Both the position numbers and the translations under genes were made by a program. 64,000 nt of DNA, taken from assembly GCF_900157385.1 (NCBI RefSeq), contig NZ_LT717698.1, positions 169,312-233,311 of the forward strand, in the 5' to 3' direction. The notes beneath the pieces were generated by a model. The model ran no database searches and was not told the DNA's origin. It saw only the letters and a program-made list of their open reading frames with translations. The DNA comes from Mycobacterium terramassiliense. Lineage in GTDB: Bacteria; Actinomycetota; Actinomycetes; Mycobacteriales; Mycobacteriaceae. Shown here in pieces: positions 51,308 to 59,964 of the stretch. Each line of letters opens with the position of its first letter. Within the stretch, counting starts at the first letter, position 1.

Positions 51308-51603
51308 CTTCCTAGTCCTACCCGGTCCGGCCGGCGCCCGCCGGGCGGGTCGTCATGCGGTATGGCCAGTCGGACATCGAATGAATTTCGTTGTGTTGCA
51401 ATCGTCTCGAAGCGCGCTGACCAGCTAGAACCGCCCCAAGCCGTGCCCCGTCCACTGGCCCATTCGCACCGAGAGGTGACGAACGTCGAAATCGGTTCGA
51501 CTGCTCGACGCTGATTGTTCTACTACGTCCTCTGGTAGATGCAAGAATGCGTTCCAGGGCATCGTTTGACGACGCGGCCTACAGGTGAGATCGCCATCTA
51601 TTG
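51308..51603. other. Gap at the border to accessory DNA
   Basis: About 300 bases with no supported gene. A short minus-strand frame (MPWNAFLHLPEDVVEQSASS) is not convincing. Base composition becomes less GC-rich from about here to 53 kb. Confidence 0.4.
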
Positions 51604-52929
51604 ATGTGGGGGTCGGAAATGCTCGGTTATTTTGGTCTCGTCGATGACTTTGCTGCACGCCACCGCGATGGAGCTATAACGTCGTCTCCAAGTCTAACCC
51701 GCAATTTGATCTTCTCCGTGCTGTTCGACGAGCCGCTCTTGATCAACGACGGACACATCATCGCGAGCGACGTCATCCGCGAGGCCATAGTTAAGCCGAA
51801 GAAAAGTCCCTTACGCGAGTTGGTCGAAACTGGGTATATCAAGATCCTGACGCGGAACCAACGCGACCTCGGGAGTCTCGCCGAGCGGATGGCCGACGAA
51901 GGTATGCAACCGGCCCAGGCGCTGCTCAAGAGGTCCGATTACCTGGCCTTCAAACGCACGCTCAGCGGCTGGTGTGAAACCTTGGGCGACCAGCAGGCAG
52001 ATGGTTCGTATCTTTCGTTCCGGGACTGGCCCGCTTACAACACCTCCGTAATCTTCGAGAGGCTCGCGCTTGCGGCGCTTTCTCAAGCACTGTCCAACAT
52101 TGACGATCCCGACCAAAGGCTGCAGCTGAAGAAGTTCGGCGACGGGTTCAATGTGCTTGAGCGGCGTAATCGGACCACGTGGGAGAATGAGGTCAATCGT
52201 CTGGGAGCTGCGGGCGAACTGTCGCCGAAAATTCGCAAGACGCTTTTGCATATCGCCAACGAGGCCTACCAATATTCGTGGGGCTGCGCTCTGAGCACGA
52301 CAAAAGCACCGATTAAGGTGCACACGCGTAGCCCGGAATTTCTCGACATTGATCTTTCCCTGACACTAGACGAAACATTAGATGAAACGCCGAAACTGCG
52401 GCCAGGTGTGACCATATATGTTCCTGACCTTGCACTGGCCGTACGTAAAGTTGGCCACAATTGGACCCGGCTGACCGAGGTAAACCAACCGAACCGTGAC
52501 GTCTATAAAGCAAAGCGTCGCTATCTGAAGATGCTGGAGCAATATTCGACATCGTCAGCTGTCAGCGATAAAGATATGAAAGAGTGCGCCGATGCATATT
52601 CGAAGCAGCTGACAATGCATTTCGGCGGCGAAGGGGTGCCGTTGATGTTTGATCTCGGTGTCACTGGCGCTTCAATGGCCGTGCCTGCGGCGATTGGAGG
52701 TGCGGTCGCTGGGCCCGTCGGCGCCGGTATTGGCTTTGGCATCAGCCTTGTCGGAACCCTAGCAGCACATATGGGAGGTCCCAAGTTTATTCGGAGGCTT
52801 ACATTACCGCTCAACAAGAAATGGATCCGATCGCAGTCTGACAAGAAGTCGACTTCGACCTCATGCTTTCAGGTCAACCCTGCGACAGCCGCAGCGTTCC
52901 TCGACGGCGTCCCGGCTTTCAAACAATGA
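51604..52929 (+). CDS. Unknown 441-aa accessory protein with a C-terminal glycine-rich membrane hairpin
   Basis: No family is recognised. The N-terminal half is mixed helical (NLIFSVLFDEPLLINDGHII ASDVIREAI, LVETGYIKILTRNQRDLGSL). The middle has many charged and aromatic residues. Near residues 345-390 there is a Gly/Ala-rich hydrophobic pair (GVTGASMAVPAAIGGAVAGP VGAGIGFGISLVGTLAAHMG) that could insert in membranes. ATG 51604 is chosen; TTG 51601 and ATG 51619 are possible. Codon use is less GC-rich than in neighbours, suggesting transfer. It lies 52 bases before the tRNA-Pro att fragment. A membrane-acting effector is one possibility; nothing proves it. Confidence 0.75.
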   Translation: MWGSEMLGYFGLVDDFAARHRDGAITSSPSLTRNLIFSVLFDEPLLINDGHIIASDVIREAIVKPKKSPLRELVETGYIKILTRNQRDLGSLAERMADEGMQPAQALLKRSDYLAFKRTLSGWCETLGDQQADGSYLSFRDWPAYNTSVIFERLALAALSQALSNIDDPDQRLQLKKFGDGFNVLERRNRTTWENEVNRLGAAGELSPKIRKTLLHIANEAYQYSWGCALSTTKAPIKVHTRSPEFLDIDLSLTLDETLDETPKLRPGVTIYVPDLALAVRKVGHNWTRLTEVNQPNRDVYKAKRRYLKMLEQYSTSSAVSDKDMKECADAYSKQLTMHFGGEGVPLMFDLGVTGASMAVPAAIGGAVAGPVGAGIGFGISLVGTLAAHMGGPKFIRRLTLPLNKKWIRSQSDKKSTSTSCFQVNPATAAAFLDGVPAFKQ

Positions 52930-52980
52930 TGCGCCCTCAATCCCGTTGAACAAACTGCGGTCCGAGAGCCTTTCTGATGT

Positions 52981-53021
52981 CGGGCTGACAGGATTTGAAC
53001 CTGCGACCACTTGACCCCCAG
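52981..53021 (-). other. 3' half of a tRNA-Pro gene (attachment-site copy)
   Basis: Read on the minus strand it runs from the anticodon loop (CTGGGGG, anticodon GGG) through the anticodon stem TCAAG, then the T arm GGTTCAAATCC and the acceptor end CAGCCCG. The 5' half is absent: the sequence on the other side of the loop is unrelated. Such 3'-half copies mark the far border of elements integrated by tyrosine recombinases at a tRNA gene. By that geometry the island lies at higher coordinates, with the intact tRNA outside the window. Confidence 0.8.
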
Positions 53022-53266
53022 ATATGTTTCTCGCGTTTCTGCGTGTTCGCACATGGTCGAATTTGAAGCTCAAAGCTGTTTTCTAACCCCAGCGTACATC
53101 CGCTGGCATCATCCAAAGGGCGTATGAAAGGGCGTAAGACGCGGCCTGATATGCCCGCGCTCCCAAGACGAGAGGAGCGCCCACATGCCCGGGCCGGACT
53201 TCGCCACTGACCAGCGGCCGAAGTGCGACGCGCCGCGTACGTCCCGAGGCGGATTGACATTGCCTG

Positions 53267-54697
53267 CTAGTCGTCATCCACCGATACTGGCCGCCGCTGG
53301 GGTGGGTCCTCCCATCCGAGTTCTTTAATCAGTTTGCCGAGATTCGCGCGGTAGAACGCGAAATTCTCATTCTGAAGGTACTTTTCGCGCAGCAATTCGG
53401 GTTCCACACCAACACGGAGCAATAGCAGAGTGCGAAGTAGCCAAGCGGCAAGTCGTGACACTATCGTCCAGCGGCGGCGACGATCCTCGATCGATTCGCC
53501 TTCGTCATCTTGAAGTAACTGATGCGCGAAGGCATTCCGTAGATCTTTAAGGTGATCCGGCCAGCCGTCGATTGATTCTCCGATCTCAGGAACCGCGGCC
53601 AGGACCGCGTCTACGACGGCTTCGGCACGCTCTTGGTAACTCACCTCGCCAATATGTGAGACCGCGTCCGCGAGCATTTGGCGGACCGTCACTGGGTCCA
53701 GCCAGTCGAGCTGAAGCGTTTCAGCTTCGGCAACGGCAGCCTCGCGAGCCACTCTGCGGATCTTCCTGAGAGCCGATTTTCGCTCGACATCAGGCACTTC
53801 CGGGAAACGCCACTGGTTGAAGGGCAACCGGCGGTGCAGCCCCTCGACTAATGATGTGAATAGCTGCACCTGCAGCTGAACAGGAACCTCTAATCGTCTT
53901 GCCACTGCCCAGGCCAGGCCGTCGAACCCGGCGTTGAGCGCGATCCAGCTGCCGAACCGCTCGACGGTGAGCTCCTCGCGCGGCAACAAGGTCGCCGGAC
54001 GCAAGCTATCTGCTACCGCGCAGAACCCTGGTCCATGCACGGTAAGCCAGGGGCTGTCGGCATCGACCCGGACCTGCGTATTGGGGATGACCAGATCCTC
54101 GTCGGGGTAAAGGGCCAACTGAGCCAGCGCGAGGCAACCCGATATCGCCCGAATTTCGAGCCGCTCGATGGTCGCCGGCGCCGACGATTCATACACCAGC
54201 CAGTTTCCGCCCTCGGATACCTCGACGCTAAGCGTGGACTTATCATCCTCGACCACGCTCGATTCGCCTCCGGTCAGGTGCCCCAGCCAGTGCGGGTGGT
54301 CGATCCGAAACCTGACAGCACAGTATCCCTGGTCAATGGACGTGTTCGCACCGAACACGGTAATCGGGGCAACGTGGCGCGGTGCCACACCCGGCCGGTT
54401 CCAATTTGGGGCATCAAACAAGGTGACGGGTTCGCCGCCATCGAGCTCGCCATGGATTGTGATAGGCCGCAAACGCGCGACCGCTCCTGAAGCGGCCGCC
54501 AGAATAAGGCCGGCGACGTCGTCGGGTCTGGGCGCAGGAATGGGTGGTGGTCCGGTGGTGGGCACACCGGCGACTAAGCCACTCTGCAGAGTCACTTCCG
54601 CCTGTTGTCCCACCTGCGCTGTGAACACACCACCAACGCGCACGCTCGGGTTCTCCGGCGTCCAAAACTCGCCGCCTACTGCGGCTATCGTGCTCAT
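53267..54697 (-). CDS. ApeA-like HEPN anti-phage protein
   Basis: A 476-aa protein. The N-terminus (GGEFWTPENPSVRVGGVFTA) has the FWxPExP opening of the ApeA N-terminal domain; a mostly beta region follows to about residue 250. The C-terminal helical part carries R387-N-x3-H392 (LRNAFAHQLL), the HEPN RNase motif, followed by helices rich in Leu. ApeA is a known abortive-infection HEPN protein in E. coli. The assignment is by motif recollection. ATG 54697 is chosen; the upstream frame is not protein-like. It is divergent from the PIN-HEPN operon, 297 bases apart. Confidence 0.7.
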   Translation of the reverse strand: MSTIAAVGGEFWTPENPSVRVGGVFTAQVGQQAEVTLQSGLVAGVPTTGPPPIPAPRPDDVAGLILAAASGAVARLRPITIHGELDGGEPVTLFDAPNWNRPGVAPRHVAPITVFGANTSIDQGYCAVRFRIDHPHWLGHLTGGESSVVEDDKSTLSVEVSEGGNWLVYESSAPATIERLEIRAISGCLALAQLALYPDEDLVIPNTQVRVDADSPWLTVHGPGFCAVADSLRPATLLPREELTVERFGSWIALNAGFDGLAWAVARRLEVPVQLQVQLFTSLVEGLHRRLPFNQWRFPEVPDVERKSALRKIRRVAREAAVAEAETLQLDWLDPVTVRQMLADAVSHIGEVSYQERAEAVVDAVLAAVPEIGESIDGWPDHLKDLRNAFAHQLLQDDEGESIEDRRRRWTIVSRLAAWLLRTLLLLRVGVEPELLREKYLQNENFAFYRANLGKLIKELGWEDPPQRRPVSVDDD

Positions 54698-54994
54698 CGA
54701 CCGATCATCACACGAGTCGACGGGCGGTTCATCGGTAAGAGTGGGAGCACCTGCGTTGCGATGCCATCGCTGCAAGAGGTTGCAAGTCCCGAAAACGTGG
54801 CTGCTCACAAAACTTGCAGTACGCCTAATGCAGGGCATGTCAGACTCCTACGCGTGGCTTTCGCGTTCCCGATATGGTGCGAGAGGCGCTGCCACCGAGG
54901 ATATCGATGCGCTGCTGGACGAACGCAGGACCCACGGCGACCGAATATCAGGCGAGCACCGGCCCTCGCGGCCGGGCCATCTGAGAGGCACGAA

Positions 54995-55873
54995 ATGCAA
55001 ACCTATGCGGAACGTCTCCAATCCGAACTCGATGCCATAGCACAGTCGTACGATGAGATCCTCGGGGACAGCGTCATCAAACGCGTCAACCTGAATCAGG
55101 ACGGCAGTGATGTCATCTTTGTTGGCGCGGCCGAATGGGGATGGGCCGATAGCGACGACGCGCTTGAGGCTGCTCGAATGGCGCTGTTGCGGCGGTTGCG
55201 TGAGTGGACGCCACGGTTCCGACTGCTATTTGCACACCCGACGCCCGAAGTCGCCGAACGACTGAACGATTGCACGGAGCTACTGGAGCGCTGGCTCCTT
55301 CGCCGGGACGAATCGGATTGGGACCTTCCGCCAACAATCGACGCCGCACAGGACAAAATTCGGGCAACTGTCGCCGATCTGCGCGCACTGACGAACCTTC
55401 TTCCGGCGGACGTGCACCCGGTCCGGCTCGTGGTGGATACGAACGCGCTGATCGACAACCCAGACGTTGCCGCCTATACAGACGAGCTAGGCAGAAAGTA
55501 CGTTGCGCATTTGTTGCCCGTCGTTCTGGGCGAGATCGACGATCTCAAACGAGCGGGACGAACGGAAACCCTTCGGCAGAACGCTCAGCGAGCGGATCGC
55601 AGGCTGAAAGGCATTCGAAACAATGGCAACGTCCTCGAAGGTGCCCGCGTGGCCGGCGACGTGATCGCAAAATTTGAGCACACCGAGCCGCGGTCCGAGA
55701 ACCTACCGGACTGGCTGGATATGAGCGTGCCTGATGACCGATTTGTGGCGGCAACATTGCTGTTGCAGTCTGAGCATCCTGGTTCAGTCATTTACGTTGC
55801 GACCAGCGACATCAACATGCAGACGAAACTGTCGGCCGTGGGCCTTCCGTTTGTTGAACCACCGCCCCTCTGA
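54995..55873 (+). CDS. PIN-domain ribonuclease-like protein
   Basis: A 292-aa protein. Residues 1-140 are helical with an unknown role. The C-terminal PIN domain shows the acidic set: D148 in LVVDTNALID, E180 and D182-183 in LGEIDDLK, D247-248 in PDDRFVAATLLL and D272 in VATSDINMQ. These are the metal-binding positions of PIN nucleases, so RNA cleavage is likely. ATG 54995 follows GAGAGGCAC. The HEPN-motif gene starts 10 bases after its stop, forming an operon. No small antitoxin gene is visible. Confidence 0.85.
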   Translation: MQTYAERLQSELDAIAQSYDEILGDSVIKRVNLNQDGSDVIFVGAAEWGWADSDDALEAARMALLRRLREWTPRFRLLFAHPTPEVAERLNDCTELLERWLLRRDESDWDLPPTIDAAQDKIRATVADLRALTNLLPADVHPVRLVVDTNALIDNPDVAAYTDELGRKYVAHLLPVVLGEIDDLKRAGRTETLRQNAQRADRRLKGIRNNGNVLEGARVAGDVIAKFEHTEPRSENLPDWLDMSVPDDRFVAATLLLQSEHPGSVIYVATSDINMQTKLSAVGLPFVEPPPL

Positions 55874-55883
55874 GATCAGCGCG

Positions 55884-56513
55884 ATGGTAACGGGATCAGA
55901 ACCATACGAGCGCCGGGTCGAGCCAGCGACAGCCGCGCTGGACGCCTTCGCGACCGACCTGACCAACGAACTCGACCGCGATAACGGTGGATTCCCCTGG
56001 TGGACAGGGTATTCGGACTGGAAAACCCTCACCATGATCGCCGATTACCTGATCCAATCGGTTTCAGGGGCGTCCGCAGCCCTCGTGGCCGCGTCCTTCT
56101 CGGCGAAGGTGCACCGCGAATCATCCTTCGCCAACAACTCCGCGGTCACCGCAGCATGGAGAGAGATCGCGAGAACCGGGCAAGAGGATCCGCACGCTTA
56201 CTTCGCTGCGATGCCTCGCGACGCCGCAGCCCGCCGACGAGAACTCAATATCACCCATTCAGCGGAGCACTGCTTCTATCACCTCGGCCAGACGCTCGAC
56301 CGACTTTCCGCCGCACTCATCATTGTCGGCGGATTCGGAAAGGACGTCGCTACAGCAGACTGGGGAACCATTGTCGGCACACCGGCCCGAAGAGGCATAG
56401 TTCATGACCTGGCTGCATCGGCAGATCGCCCAAGCGTCCAGCCGCTCGGATCGCCCGCGCGGCAGGTCCAGCACGACCTACTCGAGGCACTCACGCGACC
56501 AGACGACTTCGGT
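55884..56513 (+). pseudogene. HEPN-motif protein, N-terminal part (interrupted by IS21-type element 1)
   Basis: The first 210 codons of a protein that continues at 59153. It begins MVTGSEPYERRVEPATAALD AF and is predominantly helical (DWKTLTMIADYLIQSVSGAS, NITHSAEHCFYHLGQTLDRL). The frame ends in the IS after a TGA at 56526-56528. The last native codons, TTC GGT at 56508-56513, are the 6-base target duplication. With the element removed, TTC GGT is followed in frame by CCA ACT GGA TGG (59159). The restored protein is 378 aa. ATG 55884 follows the PIN gene closely. Confidence 0.85.
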
Positions 56514-56729
56514 TGTCGGCGGACATGAAAAAATGCCCACTGGCGGACATGGAAATGCCCATTCGCGGCCAATAAGTTCTGCCCACCGGCGGACACGAAA
56601 GTGCCCGCAGGCGGCCATGAATCTGCCCAGACCTACCTGATGCTGCTCGGCGCGCCAGCGCTGTGGCGGCCTCTCCTGCGGTTTCGATGTCGATGCCTAG
56701 TCGAAACGACAACCCCAGGAGAGACCTAC

Positions 56730-58247
56730 TTGAAGTCTGACGGAGAACTCATGGAAATACTCAATGCCTACGACCTGACCGGGTCCTACCGGGCTGCCGC
56801 TGAGCTGTGTGGGTGCTCGCATCACACCGTGAAGAAAGCGGTTGAAGACCGCGACGCCGGCTTGCCGCCAGCCACGCGGCGGGCCCGGATGATCGACGAT
56901 TGGCGCGACGTCCTGGAGGGCTGGGTCGCGGATTCGAAAGGCAAGATCCGCGGCGACAAAGCCCACGACAAACTCGTCGCGCTCGGATACAGCGGCACCG
57001 ACCGCACCACCCGACGAGCCCTGGCGGAGATCAAAGCGCAATGGCGACTGGGCAATACGCGGGTGCACCGGCCGTGGATCACCGAACCTGGGCTGTGGCT
57101 GCAGTACGACTTCGCCGACGGCCCGCTTGTGGCCGGCCGCAAAATTGTCCTGCTGGTGGCGTGGCTGGCGTGGAGCCGATACCGCGTCGTCGTGGCTCTG
57201 CGGGACCGCACCGCTCCCAGTGTCTTCGCCGGCCTGGACCGGATTTTCCGCATTGTAGGTGGCGCCCCGACCTACCTGCTGACCGACAACGAGAAGACGG
57301 TCACCACCGGACACGTCGCCGGGGTGCCGGTCCGCAACCGCGCCGCGGTCACCTTCGGCCGCTACTACGGCATCTCAGTGCTGACCTGCGAACCCGCCGA
57401 CCCCGCTTCCAAAGGTGGGGTGGAGAACGCCGTCAAACTCGCCAAAGCAGATATCGTGCCCACCGAGACCAACCTGCTGCCCCAGTACGACACCTTCGCC
57501 GACGTCGAAGCCGCGTGCGCTGAGTTCAACGCCGAGATCAACGCCCGGGTCCACCGCACCACGGGTCGACGCCCCGTCGAGATGCTCACCCAGGAACGCC
57601 CCGCCCTGCACGCGGTGCCCGACCTGCCCCACACCGCCGCATTGGGGGTGACCCGTCGGGTCCCGGACAACACCCCGATGGTCACCTTCGACCACTGCCA
57701 ATACTCAGTTCCAGCAACACTATTGGGCCACACGGTGTGGATCCGACATCACGACAGCGCCGACGAAGTGGTGATCTGCGCCCTCGATGACGGCGGCCCC
57801 ATCGAGGTGGCCCGGCACCGCCGCGCTGCCCCGGGCAGCCCCGCAATCAACGATGATCATTTCCCCGACCACCGTGACAAGGTTCCCGGTGATTATCGCG
57901 TCCATGCCCGCACCGTCTCCGAACAGACATTCCTGGCCTTGGGTCCCGGTGCAGCGGTATGGCTCAAAGAAGCCGCCGCCGTCGGCACTGAACGGATTCT
58001 GCAGAAAATGGCCCACGCCGTCGAACTCTCAGCACTGGCCGGCTGCGCTGATGTCGACTGGGCCTTGGGTCATGCCGCCGTGCACGGCCGGTTCGCCACC
58101 GGCGATCTCGACTCCATCCTTGCCAGCAAGGGGTTGGATCCCACCCGACGTGGCGCCGGCGAGGACACCTCGCTGGCGCAAGGCACCAGCGGGTGGAACC
58201 TGTTCGGCCGCACCATCATTGATGCCCCCGAGGCAGGCATCGCATGA
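56730..58247 (+). CDS. istA: IS21-family transposase IstA
   Basis: A 505-aa DDE transposase. HTH region LTGSYRAAAELCGCSHHTVK KA; catalytic acids in QYDFADGP, LLTDNEKTV and GGVENAVKLAKAD; C-terminal CQYSVPATLLGHTVWIR domain. The start is the TTG at 56730 behind CAGGAGAG; the upstream extension overlaps the terminal repeats. It ends in a 4-base overlap with istB. Confidence 0.93.
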   Translation: MKSDGELMEILNAYDLTGSYRAAAELCGCSHHTVKKAVEDRDAGLPPATRRARMIDDWRDVLEGWVADSKGKIRGDKAHDKLVALGYSGTDRTTRRALAEIKAQWRLGNTRVHRPWITEPGLWLQYDFADGPLVAGRKIVLLVAWLAWSRYRVVVALRDRTAPSVFAGLDRIFRIVGGAPTYLLTDNEKTVTTGHVAGVPVRNRAAVTFGRYYGISVLTCEPADPASKGGVENAVKLAKADIVPTETNLLPQYDTFADVEAACAEFNAEINARVHRTTGRRPVEMLTQERPALHAVPDLPHTAALGVTRRVPDNTPMVTFDHCQYSVPATLLGHTVWIRHHDSADEVVICALDDGGPIEVARHRRAAPGSPAINDDHFPDHRDKVPGDYRVHARTVSEQTFLALGPGAAVWLKEAAAVGTERILQKMAHAVELSALAGCADVDWALGHAAVHGRFATGDLDSILASKGLDPTRRGAGEDTSLAQGTSGWNLFGRTIIDAPEAGIA

Positions 58248-59023
58248 CCACCACCACTACTACTACCGCGGCGCTGCCCGCCGACGTCGAAACCTTGATG
58301 CGTGGGTTGCGATTGCCGCACGCACGAGCGATCGCCGCCGATGTGCTGGCCACTGCCCGCGCGCAGCGCTGGGATCCCACCGAGGTCATCAAAGCACTGC
58401 TGACCGAAGAAGCCGCCGGACGCGCCCGCTCCATGCTGGCCGCCCGCCGCAAAGCCGCCGGATTCCCGACCGGGAAGACTTTCGACGCCTGGGATCCGGG
58501 CGCCTCGTCAATCCCGTTACCCACCCAACAGGCGCTACAGACATTGGAATGGGTGGGTCGCCGCGAGAACCTGGTGGTCTGCGGGCCTGCCGGCACCGGC
58601 AAGACGTTCTTCTTGGAAGCGCTCGGGCAAAAAGTTATCGAAGCCGGTATGCCGGTGGCGTGGTTCACCCTCGAGCAGATCGGGGTGCTGGTGCGTGCGC
58701 ACCGTGCTGACGATTCCCTGGGCAAGGCGGTGGCCAAGATCGTGCGCGCGGAGCTCGTCGTCATTGATGACGTGGGACTTCTTCCGGTCGGTGCTGATGC
58801 CGCTGAGGGGCTTTACCGCATCGTCGAAGCGGCCTACGAACGCAGATCGGTGGCGATCTCGTCGAATCTGCATCCCAGTGGCTTCGATGAGCTCATGCCC
58901 AAGACGTTGGCCACCGCCACCGTCGACCGGCTCCTGCACCACGCGCACCTATGCCAAACCAGCGGCGACTCCGTGCGCCTGGCCCAAGCCCTGCACGGGA
59001 AAGGAGTCAAACCCCTGACCTGA
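58244..59023 (+). CDS. istB: IS21-family helper ATPase IstB
   Basis: A 259-aa AAA+ ATPase: Walker A GPAGTGKT, Walker B LVVIDDVG, arginine region SSNLHPSGFDELMPKTLATA TVDRLLHHAH. It starts MTTTTTTTAAL with ATGA overlap to istA. Closely related to the IstB of the element at 63 kb. Confidence 0.94.
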   Translation: MTTTTTTTAALPADVETLMRGLRLPHARAIAADVLATARAQRWDPTEVIKALLTEEAAGRARSMLAARRKAAGFPTGKTFDAWDPGASSIPLPTQQALQTLEWVGRRENLVVCGPAGTGKTFFLEALGQKVIEAGMPVAWFTLEQIGVLVRAHRADDSLGKAVAKIVRAELVVIDDVGLLPVGADAAEGLYRIVEAAYERRSVAISSNLHPSGFDELMPKTLATATVDRLLHHAHLCQTSGDSVRLAQALHGKGVKPLT

Positions 59024-59152
59024 CACCAGCGAACGACCGGTGGCGGACACACCCTCATGGGCAGATTCGTGTCCGCCACTGGGCAGTTCTTATTGGCCAC
59101 CTACGAGCAGTTCTCATGTCCGCCCATGGGCAGTTACAGCTGTCCATTGACA

Positions 59153-59665
59153 TTCGGTCCAACTGGATGGCTGGACTGGTTGCGCAATACACGCAACGCC
59201 ATGACACACCGGTCACCCGCGACGAAACTCATAGCCTTCACCGGAGACCTCAAGTCGAGCATCAGCCTTGCGCGCCTGCTCTACCGTCAACCTAGATGGA
59301 GCGAACTGCAGTCGCTAATCTTCGGCGGGACGCCAAACACCAGGCCATTTTTCGGTGCTTTCATACTGCGGCCGAGCGAAGACATACTCGACGGACTCAC
59401 CGAATCACTTAGTGAGCTCGTCGGAACCTTGACCGATGCGATGACGACATGCTGGAAAGCACGGAAGATGAATCCCGCACTCATCATCCAACACAGATCG
59501 CAGTGGAGGACCGTGCAGCCGATAGAGCCGATTTCTCCTTTCGACGGCTACGGCGCAGACATCTCACCATTCCTGCAAAAAGCAGACATGATGGCAAGTC
59601 GAGACGGAACAAGGTGGCAAGCAGCGCGCGTGTTCGACGACAGACGAGCTGACTGGACGAAATAA
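59153..59665 (+). pseudogene. HEPN-motif protein, C-terminal part
   Basis: This continues the gene begun at 55884: FGPTGWLDWLRNTRNAMTHR carries the HEPN motif R222-N-x3-H227 of the restored protein. LIAFTGDLKSSISLARLLYR and a C-terminal region ending DDRRADWTK follow to the TAA at 59665. The upstream open frame from 59057 lies in the IS end and is not native. The next gene (142 aa) starts 9 bases later. Confidence 0.85.
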
Positions 59666-59674
59666 GGCGGGCGT

Positions 59675-59806
59675 ATGAGGGGCATCAGTGCGACACAGCA
59701 ACGCAATGCAGTCTCGGAAGGCATTGCACTCGGACTTCTCATGTGCGATTGCAACGAAATCCCGTACGACAAGTTTCGTGTCGACCTCGCGTTCGAGCAT
59801 GTCGGC
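59675..59806 (+). pseudogene. 142-aa operon protein, N-terminal part (interrupted by IS21-type element 2)
   Basis: 44 codons (MRGISATQQRNAVSEGIALG LL, then CDCNEIPYDKFRVDLAFEHVG) run into the second IS at 59807. The gene resumes at 62429 in frame (GDIEHAWRNW...). It is the third gene of the PIN-HEPN operon, 9 bases after it. No family recognised. Confidence 0.7.
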
Positions 59807-59964
59807 TGCCAGGTGAATGGGACCACTTCAGAGCTGGTTTTGCCATGAGCATGGGACCACCTGTTTGCCATTGATGGGACCACTCGACTGGCTGGTTTGC
59901 CAGTTATGGGACCACCCGGCGTGGTGTCGGGTTCTTCCGGTAGTTGGGCCGCTGTATTGGCCTG

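Larger units (their letters stand above)
56514..59152 (+). mobile_element. IS21-family element 1 (2639 bp) with 6-bp target duplication TTCGGT
   Basis: The element encodes istA and istB in the usual overlapping order. It begins TGTCGGCGGACATG and ends so that the reverse strand starts TGTCAATGGACAG. Copies of a 20-25-base unit (GGCGGACATGAAA...TGCCCA) recur about five times at the left end and about four times inverted at the right, as expected for IstA sites. TTCGGT is repeated at 56508-56513 and 59153-59158. Both flanks belong to one gene, and the frame is restored by excision. Confidence 0.93.

Noticed and set aside
52981..53060. Complete tRNA gene
   Set aside because: Only the 3' half matches tRNA-Pro; no 5' half, D arm or anticodon-stem partner.
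53185..53328. Short plus-strand frame MPGPDFATDQRPKCDAPRTS with a good GAGAGGAG site
   Set aside because: It runs into the ApeA-like gene antisense and stops after about 47 codons; perhaps a truncated island gene, but too little to support.
56514..56640. CRISPR-like repeats (GGCGGACATGAAA units)
   Set aside because: Repeats are imperfect, short-spaced and mirrored at the other end of the element; they are IstA binding sites of an IS21 transposon.
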